Positions 1-5,367 of a DNA stretch of 15,009 nucleotides are shown piece by piece; positions within the stretch are counted from its first letter, which is position 1; the number at the start of each line of letters is the position of its first letter. Both the position numbers and the translations under genes were made by a program. The notes below the pieces were generated by a model. It did not search any database and was not told the DNA's origin. It saw only the letters and a program-made list of their open reading frames with translations. Origin of the DNA: Lachnospiraceae bacterium. GTDB taxonomy: Bacteria; Bacillota; Clostridia; Lachnospirales; Lachnospiraceae. The DNA lies in NCBI GenBank assembly GCA_014804225.1, contig JAAVAF010000098.1, forward strand, positions 1-15,009, read 5' to 3'.

Positions 1-1
1 A

Positions 2-694
2 GAAACCTTTATTGTAACGGATGAGGAAGAAGCTTCGGAAACGGCGGAGCGGTTTAAAACCTATATACAGTCGCCCGTTATGACAGATATTGAAGTTCAG
101 TTCGAGGGCTTTGAGGCTTATGATGTGGAGCCTGCTATATTGCCAACGCTTTTTGCGCAACGACCGATCGTGTTGCTTGGAAAGTGGCGAGGTGAGCCTA
201 GTGGAGCCGTTACAATTACGGGAAAAACCGGAAACGGTGATTATCAACAGACAATTGCGATTGCAGAGGCAGCATCCTCTGTCGAAGCAGAAAACACAGA
301 CAGTGCGCTTGCAGAAGCTGTTTCGGCAGTCGCTTTGGAGAGCGACGCATTACAATATTTGTGGGCGCAGAAAAGGGTGGAACGACTTACAAACTATGGC
401 TTAAATAAGGATAACCCTGATATTAAGGAGGAGATCATACAGCTTGGTTTAACCTACAATATGCTCACACCCTACACGTCCTTTATCGCAGTGGTGGAAA
501 CCATACGAAATCCGGACGGGAATGCAACGGATGTAGACCAGCCGCTGCCCCTTCCGTTGGAGGTATCGGATTTTGCAATAGGCGGCTATATGCTAGGCTG
601 TGAACCGACAGAAATGCTTTTTGTGGCGGCACTTTTGTTCTTTGTTATATTACAGTTTATGCGTGTGCAAAAAAGAAAACGGAGTTTATCATGA
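2..694 (+). CDS. VIT/VWA-type surface protein with PEP-CTERM-like tail, 5'-truncated
   Basis: Only the last 230 residues are visible; the frame is open to the window edge, so the gene starts upstream. The visible part (for example SPVMTDIEV, FEAYDVEP, LGLTYNMLTPYTSFIAV) resembles the region after the VWA domain in bacterial VIT/VWA (inter-alpha-trypsin-inhibitor-like) proteins; this is recognition from memory, as the VIT and VWA domains themselves lie outside the window. The C-terminus has the three parts of an exosortase sorting signal: a short GCEPTE motif, a hydrophobic run of about 16 residues (MLFVAALLFFVILQFM), and a basic end (RVQKRKR). Its stop overlaps the start of the exosortase gene as ATGA (691-694), implying translational coupling and an enzyme/substrate pair. 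The product is probably exported, then cleaved and anchored or released at the cell surface. It could alternatively be a simple tail-anchored membrane protein. Confidence 0.8.
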   Translation, partial: ETFIVTDEEEASETAERFKTYIQSPVMTDIEVQFEGFEAYDVEPAILPTLFAQRPIVLLGKWRGEPSGAVTITGKTGNGDYQQTIAIAEAASSVEAENTDSALAEAVSAVALESDALQYLWAQKRVERLTNYGLNKDNPDIKEEIIQLGLTYNMLTPYTSFIAVVETIRNPDGNATDVDQPLPLPLEVSDFAIGGYMLGCEPTEMLFVAALLFFVILQFMRVQKRKRSLS

Positions 695-1422
695 AGAAAA
701 ATGGTTTGATTTATTTCATTGCACTATCTGTTGCTGCTGTCGTAAAGGTTTACGGCAGCACGGCAGACAGCGATTTGCTTGCATGGATTTTGACGCCTGT
801 TGCATGGTGGGTCACAAGCCTTAGCGGGATTTCGTTTCAATATGCTTCCCATGTAGGATATGTCAGCCACGCGTACCGTTTTATCATAGCTCCTTCCTGC
901 GCCGGCGTGCGTTTTCTTCTGCTGACGTTTCTGATGTTGGTCTTTTCCTTCACGCATTTGCTGCGCACGTCAAGAAGCAAGGCGCTATGGCTTGCATTCA
1001 GTGCCGGTTTTTCTTATATCACAACAATTCTTATCAATGGAATTCGCATTACGATATCCATTTATCTGCCGGAATTTCTTGTAAAGAATGCGCTTATGCC
1101 TAAGTGGCTGACGGCAGGAGGTTTACATACCATGATTGGCACTACGGTATATTTTTCGTTTCTGTTTGTGATCTATTTTCTGGCAGGAAAGGTTTGCACG
1201 AATTTTTTTGGTGTGTCATGTGGAATAAAATCAGTGCAGCATAGAAAAAAAATAGGGAGCCCTGTATTCTGGTATGTTGTGATGGTTCTTGTCATTCCGT
1301 TTCTTGGCCGGCTGTATCATAATGAGTGGAATGGCTTTGGACAGTACGTGCTGATCGTGACAGGAATATGTGCCGTAATTGTATTATTTTTGGCGCTGAT
1401 TACAAGGCGTGCGGAGGCTTGA
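691..1422 (+). CDS. xrtK: Exosortase, XrtK-like
   Basis: A 243-residue polytopic membrane protein with about seven hydrophobic segments. The three catalytic landmarks of the exosortase/archaeosortase family are in the expected order: Cys70 in APSCAGVR, Arg119 in NGIR, and His146 in GGLHTMIG. Family members are membrane cysteine proteases/transpeptidases that cut PEP-CTERM-type C-terminal signals. The gene starts inside the stop codon of the upstream protein, which carries such a tail, so this looks like a dedicated one-substrate system. The XrtK assignment rests on size and on the single large VIT-type partner as I remember them; the exosortase call itself is firmer. Residues 175-243 include a further hydrophobic stretch after the catalytic core. 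The ATG is fixed by the ATGA overlap. I see no clear intrinsic terminator downstream. Confidence 0.82.
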   Translation: MKKNGLIYFIALSVAAVVKVYGSTADSDLLAWILTPVAWWVTSLSGISFQYASHVGYVSHAYRFIIAPSCAGVRFLLLTFLMLVFSFTHLLRTSRSKALWLAFSAGFSYITTILINGIRITISIYLPEFLVKNALMPKWLTAGGLHTMIGTTVYFSFLFVIYFLAGKVCTNFFGVSCGIKSVQHRKKIGSPVFWYVVMVLVIPFLGRLYHNEWNGFGQYVLIVTGICAVIVLFLALITRRAEA

Positions 1423-1547
1423 CGCGTCGATGTAAGTTGCGTGAAAAAGGGGCCAATTTATGTAAATTAAAAGAATTATTTGTACAAAATATACAATTTG
1501 AAAAATAAAAATAGTGTAATTTTGATAAAAATATTGGGGTTCGCGAC

Positions 1548-1576
1548 TTGACAAGTGGCGAACTCTTTGCTATTAT
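1548..1576 (+). promoter_or_regulatory. Sigma-A promoter of the cell-wall hydrolase gene
   Basis: A perfect -35 box TTGACA (1548-1553), a 17-nt spacer, and a -10 box TATTAT (1571-1576), one mismatch from consensus. Transcription should begin near 1583, leaving a leader of about 185 nt before the hydrolase ATG. Confidence 0.85.
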
Positions 1577-1624
1577 ATAAAATCGTAATAGGTGTTAATA
1601 TTTATGTAACATTTATCGCAAAAA

Positions 1625-1653
1625 TGTAAGAAATTTTTAAAATTGTTCTTACA
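1625..1653 (+). promoter_or_regulatory. 8-bp inverted repeat in the hydrolase leader
   Basis: TGTAAGAA (1625-1632) and TTCTTACA (1646-1653) are exact reverse complements separated by 13 AT-rich nucleotides, starting about 42 nt downstream of the predicted transcription start. It could be a protein-binding operator or an RNA hairpin. No poly-U follows, so it is not a standard terminator. Its function is unknown. Confidence 0.5.
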
Positions 1654-1767
1654 ATGCATGAAATTGGGGTTGAGTATAAAAAATAAAAGGTTCGAATCAA
1701 TGAATATGCATGAAATGGATATGCAATATATATTTTTGGTTCAATACTTAACCTATGGAGGCAAAAA

Positions 1768-2979
1768 ATGAAAGCAAATTGTAAAAAGTGGAAATGTTTG
1801 CCGTTTATTATGGCAGCAGCGCTTGCGTTTACATCGTTATCGATGGATGCAGAGGCGGCGGGCAGTAAGAAAACGATTACAGCCGATAAAACAAGCAGTG
1901 AGCAAAATACCACCTTAGACAAGATGAATTCAGAAGTTACAATTGTAGGCGATACGGTGGCGGCAAGCGGCTTGGGACGGAACGACTGGAGTTATACGAC
2001 AGCAGGCGCAGCCGAAGTGCTTGAGGCAGCCGTTGTGATGGAAACCGAGGAAATGATCGCACTTACAAGGAGCAGGGCAGCGTCGGAAAAAAAGAAGGAC
2101 GATGAGAACAAAGGCACGCTTGTAATGGCAAAAGTAAATCAATCGGTAAATATGAGACAGGAAGCCGATCAGGATGCAGAGAAGGTCGGCGTGCTTTACA
2201 AGGACTGCGGCGGTGAAGTCGTTACGCAGAAGGACGGCTGGACAAAAGTGCAGTCGGGAGAAGTTACCGGCTGGATAAAAGACGAATATCTGTATTTTGG
2301 AAACGAAGCAAAGGAGATTGCCAAGGATGTCGGAATGCTCACGGCATATTCCGAAACCGAAACCTTGCGCGTCAGAAAAGACACAAGCTTGGACGCAGGT
2401 GTACTTGGACTTTTGGCAAACGGTGAGGCAGTAGAGGCAATCGAGGAACAAGGCGAGTGGGTCAGCGTCAATTACGAGGGAACTACAGGCTATGTTTCGG
2501 CACAATACGTAAAAGTTGTATTTGATATTGATAAAGCAGAATCAATGGCATCAATCAAAGCGCGAGAGGAAGCAGAAAAAGCGCGTGCGGCAGCCGAGGC
2601 AGAACAACGGAGAAAGGTTCAAAAAGAAGCAGTACTTGCAACTGCATCAGAGGCTGATATTCTTGCAGCGCTCATTCAGTGCGAGGCGGGCGGTGAATCT
2701 TACGAAGGTCAGGTCGCAGTCGGATCGGTTGTTATGAACCGTGTAAGAAGCGGTGGTTATCCGAATACAATCACAGATGTCATTTATGCATCAGGTCAGT
2801 TTGTACCGGCTTCCAAGGGCAAAATGGAATCGCTGATCTTAAACGGAAACATTAAAGCATCATGCGTACAGGCAGCAAACGAGGTTATTAATGGTGCATG
2901 TAACGTCGGAGATGCGCTTCATTTCAGAAGAAATAATGGCAGAGACGGACTTGTGATCGGAAATCATGTATTTTACTAA
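1768..2979 (+). CDS. Secreted SH3-SH3-SleB-type cell-wall hydrolase
   Basis: A 403-residue exported protein. It starts with a signal peptide: a lysine-rich n-region, a hydrophobic core (PFIMAAALAF) and a likely cut after DAEA near residue 30. A low-complexity linker follows. Two bacterial SH3 domains sit at about residues 117-180 (VNMRQEAD, GWIKDEYLYF) and 189-250 (LRVRKDTS, GYVSAQYVKV). A charged Glu/Ala/Lys-rich, probably helical hinge spans 256-292, and the SleB/CwlJ-type hydrolase domain (Hydrolase_2) runs from about 295 to the end (AALIQCEAGGES, AVGSVVMNRV, ALHFRRNNG). The family cleaves peptidoglycan, and the SH3 repeats would hold it to the wall. SleB is best known from spore germination, but signal peptide plus SH3 repeats also fits vegetative wall remodelling. 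GGAGG at 1757-1761 fixes the ATG. The gene has its own promoter and terminator, so it is monocistronic. Confidence 0.9.
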   Translation: MKANCKKWKCLPFIMAAALAFTSLSMDAEAAGSKKTITADKTSSEQNTTLDKMNSEVTIVGDTVAASGLGRNDWSYTTAGAAEVLEAAVVMETEEMIALTRSRAASEKKKDDENKGTLVMAKVNQSVNMRQEADQDAEKVGVLYKDCGGEVVTQKDGWTKVQSGEVTGWIKDEYLYFGNEAKEIAKDVGMLTAYSETETLRVRKDTSLDAGVLGLLANGEAVEAIEEQGEWVSVNYEGTTGYVSAQYVKVVFDIDKAESMASIKAREEAEKARAAAEAEQRRKVQKEAVLATASEADILAALIQCEAGGESYEGQVAVGSVVMNRVRSGGYPNTITDVIYASGQFVPASKGKMESLILNGNIKASCVQAANEVINGACNVGDALHFRRNNGRDGLVIGNHVFY

Positions 2980-3003
2980 AATAAGTCTATAAAAATAAGA
3001 ATA

Positions 3004-3055
3004 ATCCCATAAGAAACAATGGTTTGAAAAGGTTGTTTCTTATGGGATATTTTTT
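3004..3055. terminator. Strong bidirectional intrinsic terminator
   Basis: Perfect 16-bp arms (3004-3019 and 3033-3048) enclose a 13-nt loop. A T-run (3050-3055) follows on the plus strand; on the minus strand the hairpin is followed by T-rich sequence (complement of about 2980-3003). It ends the hydrolase transcript and, from the other side, the convergent ATPase transcript. The ATPase stop codon (complement of 3040-3042) lies inside the right arm. Confidence 0.92.
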
Positions 3056-4398
3056 GTTTGGATCGGTCGGCGTTCCAATGCCAGTCCAATTAGTCGATCT
3101 GTATGGTCAGCCATGAACAGCGGAATGTTCAGCACATCATCGTCCAGCTTTAAATTGTTCGGCGAGAACCGCACACGGAGCTTGACTTGATCCGGGAACA
3201 GTTCCTTGAATTTCTTTAAGCTCTTGCCGGTGGTGTTGGCCTCGGACTTGACCTCTACAGGGAAAATATCATTCTCCCGCTGGATAAGGAAATCGACCTC
3301 ATAGGGTGGGTTATTTTGGCTCCAGTATCGGGGAATCACTTCAAACTGCGTGATTAAGGTCTGCAGCACAAAATTCTCAGTCAGTGCGCCTTTGAACTCG
3401 GTGAACAAACGGTTGCCTTCTCCGAATGCCGTAGGAGCCAGCTGTGCCAGGCGGCGGAGTAGTCCCACATCCACCAGATAAATCTTAAATGCTGATAGGT
3501 CGTCATAGGCAGCAATAGGCAGTCCGGGAGCGGCGCTGCGGTAAATCTTATGCACCAGTCTGGCATCCACCAGCCACTGCAACGCATCCTCGTATTCACG
3601 GGCTCTTGCGCCTTCTTTGACAACTTTGTAGAGAAACTTCTTATTTTCTCTTGCCAGCTGGGATGGTATGGACTTCCAAATCATAGAGATCTTCGGGAAA
3701 TCGTAGATGTTGGGTTGTTTGGCAAAGTCACGCTCGTAGGCGCCAATAATCCCGGACAGGGCTTCCTGCATAGCAGAAACGTCTCGTGCTTCCGTCCACA
3801 TGAGCACTGGTTCCGGCATACCGCCTGTAACATAGTACATCTTCAATTTCTCATAGAGCGGATTGAAAAAGGCATCGGGAACCGGATCAATGTTATCCAC
3901 GCTTTCCAGATACTTGACAAGGTTTTCGTCGCCATTGGCAAGCAGGAATTCTGTGAATGTCATTGGATCGATCTGCATGAAGTTGACCTTGCCCACCGGA
4001 AAAGAGGATGGTTTTGCCAGGGCAATTCCCAACAGAGAACCGGCACAAGCAACATGATACTGAGGTGCATTCTCGCAGAAATACTTCATGGAGTTGATGA
4101 CCTTGGGACAATCCTGCACCTCGTCAAAAATAATAAGGGTCTTTTCCGGCACAATCTTTTGACCGCTGGCCAGTATTAGATTCTGCAGAATACGATCTAC
4201 ATCCTTGGTGGTCTCGAAAAATTGCTTATATTCTTCGTTCTCATCGAAGTTAAAGTAGGCTGTATTTTCATAATAACGTCGGCCGAATTCTTTTAGGACC
4301 CATGTCTTACCCACTTGGCGTACGCCCTTTAAGATCAGCGGCTTGCGATAGGGCGAATCCTTCCAATTCAGCAGCTTATTCAAAATTAATCGTTCCAT
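3040..4398 (-). CDS. AAA family ATPase with DUF4143 domain
   Basis: A 452-residue protein. The N-terminal P-loop ATPase has Walker A GVRQVGKT (25-32) and Walker B LIIFDE (88-93), followed by a sensor-like ACAGSLLG segment. After a winged-helix-like middle, the DUF4143 C-terminal part contains a PD-(D/E)xK-like pattern, EVDFLIQ followed by FPVEVKS, usual in this family and suggesting a nuclease fold. Members are numerous, often multi-copy orphan genes in gut anaerobes and archaea; their biological role is not settled. The ATG is preceded by AAGGTG. A promoter with a direct repeat lies just upstream, and the stop is inside the shared terminator. Its third codon positions look richer in G/C than those of the neighbouring toxin-antitoxin remnant, and it interrupts an otherwise plus-strand neighbourhood, which suggests horizontal arrival. 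Confidence 0.9.
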   Translation of the reverse strand: MERLILNKLLNWKDSPYRKPLILKGVRQVGKTWVLKEFGRRYYENTAYFNFDENEEYKQFFETTKDVDRILQNLILASGQKIVPEKTLIIFDEVQDCPKVINSMKYFCENAPQYHVACAGSLLGIALAKPSSFPVGKVNFMQIDPMTFTEFLLANGDENLVKYLESVDNIDPVPDAFFNPLYEKLKMYYVTGGMPEPVLMWTEARDVSAMQEALSGIIGAYERDFAKQPNIYDFPKISMIWKSIPSQLARENKKFLYKVVKEGARAREYEDALQWLVDARLVHKIYRSAAPGLPIAAYDDLSAFKIYLVDVGLLRRLAQLAPTAFGEGNRLFTEFKGALTENFVLQTLITQFEVIPRYWSQNNPPYEVDFLIQRENDIFPVEVKSEANTTGKSLKKFKELFPDQVKLRVRFSPNNLKLDDDVLNIPLFMADHTDRLIGLALERRPIQTKNIP

Positions 4399-4410
4399 AG
4401 ATACACACCT

Positions 4411-4457
4411 TCACATTTTTATTAGTGTTTATGTGTTATATAATCACATTTTTATTA
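4411..4457. repeat. 14-bp direct repeat at the ATPase promoter
   Basis: TCACATTTTTATTA occurs exactly at 4411-4424 and 4444-4457, 33 bp start to start, close to three helical turns. Read on the minus strand, the second copy overlaps the -10 box and start site of the ATPase gene and the first lies just upstream of its ribosome site. The position suits a repressor operator, possibly autoregulatory (inference). Confidence 0.7.
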
Positions 4458-4482
4458 TATGTTAAATGAATAAAAATTACAA
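4454..4482 (-). promoter_or_regulatory. Sigma-A promoter of the AAA/DUF4143 gene
   Basis: On the minus strand, TTGTAA (complement of 4477-4482), a 17-nt spacer, and a consensus TATAAT (complement of 4454-4459). The start site would be near 4447, giving a leader of about 50 nt to the ATG at 4398. Confidence 0.75.
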
Positions 4483-4530
4483 CACGTATCACAAAATTAT
4501 GATTGTTTTAAAGATGTATGTGTGTAGAAT

Positions 4531-4567
4531 AAAAAAGTGTAGAATACCTCTATACTTTTTTATTTTT
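4531..4567. terminator. Terminator-like hairpin between divergent genes
   Basis: A 12-bp stem with one G-T pair is formed by 4531-4542 (AAAAAAGTGTAG) and 4550-4561 (CTATACTTTTTT), with a 7-nt loop. The A-rich left and T-rich right arms, with a further T-run, give the shape of a bidirectional terminator. It is mostly A-U, so its strength is doubtful. It lies upstream of both flanking start sites, an odd place for a terminator unless it is left over from an earlier gene. Confidence 0.45.
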
Positions 4568-4624
4568 TGTAGCATACTAAAAATGAACATATATTCGAAA
4601 CGAGAAATGGAAAATGTATTTTTA

Positions 4625-4653
4625 TTGTAGTCATATGCTTTTAAAAATATAAT
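4625..4653 (+). promoter_or_regulatory. Promoter of the toxin-antitoxin remnant
   Basis: TTGTAG (4625-4630), a 17-nt spacer and a consensus TATAAT (4648-4653). The start site would be near 4660, about 80 nt before the antitoxin ATG. Confidence 0.7.
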
Positions 4654-4715
4654 GGAACGTAGAATAAGGGGAGAACTCTGATGTAGGAAATTTTGAAAAG
4701 AAAGAAGGAAGTAGT

Positions 4716-4739
4716 GTGAAAGAAAGAAAGAGCAATTGA
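4716..4739 (+). other. Seven-codon leader ORF created by a GAAA repeat unit
   Basis: A good ribosome site (GAAGGAAG, 4704-4711) precedes a GTG at 4716. From it the frame reads seven codons to a TGA at 4737-4739, one base before the antitoxin ATG at 4741. The tract is GAAA repeated three times (4718-4729). With two units the same GTG would run in frame into the antitoxin, adding MKERAID ahead of its present first Met. The present state may still be translated by re-initiation at 4741. Confidence 0.55.
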
Positions 4740-4740
4740 T

Positions 4741-4956
4741 ATGATTAGTCGTATGCCAGAAGAAAAGTTGTATTATGTAGTGCAGCTGCTTGAGAGCGTC
4801 GAGGGATTGTCCGAAAATACGGAAAAAGGGGTTAAGACACCACAACAGAGAGCTTTGGAAAATTTGCAGCGTTTTCGTAAACGGAGTGATGTAGAAATTG
4901 ACTATAAAGCCGAATTAGCAAAAGCCAGGGAGGAGAAATATGCGGGTATTGATTGA
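4741..4956 (+). CDS. Probable antitoxin of a decayed PIN-type toxin-antitoxin pair
   Basis: A 71-residue, highly charged, mostly helical protein beginning MISRMPEEKLYYVVQLLESV, a pattern I associate with small antitoxins encoded just ahead of PIN-domain toxins in Clostridia. The C-terminal half (KAELAKAREEKYAG) would be the part that wraps the toxin. It overlaps the toxin reading frame by 17 nt (4940-4956), typical of such operons. The visible start lacks a good ribosome site. The better site at 4704-4711 serves a GTG that is now out of frame because of an extra GAAA unit, so the original product was probably seven residues longer (KERAID before the present Met). There is no obvious DNA-binding domain, so autoregulation cannot be claimed. 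With the toxin gone, the gene may be relict or may neutralise a related toxin elsewhere. Confidence 0.65.
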   Translation: MISRMPEEKLYYVVQLLESVEGLSENTEKGVKTPQQRALENLQRFRKRSDVEIDYKAELAKAREEKYAGID

Positions 4957-5256
4957 TACAAATGTTCTTGCTCTATTCCAAATCTCTTTTACATTTTGCG
5001 AAAATCAATGACGAAAGAAGAGCGGAGAGATGCACTTAAGGACATTTGCCAAATTGTTAAAGTAGAGGGAATCGATTACTTTAAAATACTTTCTGCTTAG
5101 GATAACGAAGATTTTCATGATTTTGAAGATTGCCTTCAAGAGGAATGTGCTGTTGCGATTTCGGCAGAGTATATCATAACAAGAAACACAAAGGACTTTT
5201 CCTTATCAAGAATTCCGGCAATTTCTCCAGACAAATTTTTAGAAAAATATAGATAA
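4940..5256 (+). pseudogene. PIN-domain (VapC-like) toxin, disrupted
   Basis: The ATG at 4940, behind AGGAG, opens with MRVLIDTNVLALF, the characteristic first strand and first catalytic Asp of PIN ribonucleases. The reading then leaves frame and stops at a TGA after about 23 codons. The rest of the protein continues in another frame from 4981 (NLFYILRKSMTKEERR) to KFLEKYR and TAA at 5254-5256, interrupted by a TAG at 5098-5100 (SA-stop-DNEDF). The C-terminal PIN signatures are still readable: FEDCLQEECAVAISAEYIITRN with the acidic residues, and a TRNTKDF motif. Compared with usual PIN toxins of about 130-140 residues, roughly 40-45 codons between the first strand and NLFYIL are missing. The damage is therefore an internal deletion with frameshift plus a nonsense mutation. 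A functional ribonuclease cannot be made. Confidence 0.85.
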
Positions 5257-5277
5257 TTGTTAAAAGAACGTTGTTGC

Positions 5278-5301
5278 GGGGCAATCCAAAAGGGTTGCCC
5301 C
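5278..5301 (+). terminator. GC-rich hairpin ahead of argF
   Basis: A 10-bp stem (GGGGCAATCC 5278-5287 with GGGTTGCCCC 5292-5301, one G-T pair) closes an AAAA loop. It stands 22 nt after the toxin remnant. No proper T-run follows (TTCTGAAAA), so it is either a weak terminator or a structural element. Its right arm contains the proposed argF -35 box. Confidence 0.5.
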
Positions 5302-5323
5302 TTCTGAAAAAATGTAGTAAAAT
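5295..5323 (+). promoter_or_regulatory. Likely argF promoter
   Basis: TTGCCC (5295-5300), 17 nt, TAAAAT (5318-5323). The start would be near 5330, giving a leader of about 38 nt. The -35 box lies in the right arm of the hairpin at 5278-5301. I see no clear arginine-repressor box. Confidence 0.5.
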
Positions 5324-5367
5324 ATGGAATATGTTTTAAAGTATAGGCAATAGGAGGAAATACGATT

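Larger units (their letters stand above)
1423..1767 (+). other. 345-nt intergenic region with promoter and 5' leader
   Basis: No convincing gene. It holds an AT-rich stretch (about 1455-1530) with a short palindrome AATTTA-TG-TAAATT near 1456, the hydrolase promoter at 1548-1576, then a transcribed leader of about 185 nt. The leader has an 8-bp inverted repeat (1625-1653), two copies of ATGCATGAAAT (1654-1664 and 1706-1716), and the ribosome site at 1757-1761. I could not match the leader to a known riboswitch; the GA-rich conserved blocks of a ydaO-type c-di-AMP riboswitch are not evident. Confidence 0.6.
4399..4740. other. Divergent 342-nt AT-rich regulatory region
   Basis: No gene seen. 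Between two divergent genes it holds the ATPase ribosome site and promoter (minus strand), the 14-bp direct repeat, an A/T-flanked hairpin at 4531-4561, a tandem GTGTAGAATA (4522-4531 and 4537-4546), and the promoter of the toxin-antitoxin remnant at 4625-4653. Confidence 0.6.

Noticed and set aside
1930..2505. 191-codon minus-strand open frame
   Set aside because: It lies opposite the signal-peptide/SH3 region of the hydrolase; Cys-rich nonsense composition and no ribosome site.
3550..4179. 209-codon plus-strand open frame opposite the ATPase gene
   Set aside because: It is the complement of a well-conserved AAA/DUF4143 coding region, has no ribosome site and no recognisable motif.
4981..5253. 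Two separate small genes in place of a broken toxin
   Set aside because: The pieces before and after the TAG join into one recognisable PIN C-terminal domain in the same frame, so one disrupted gene is the simpler reading.
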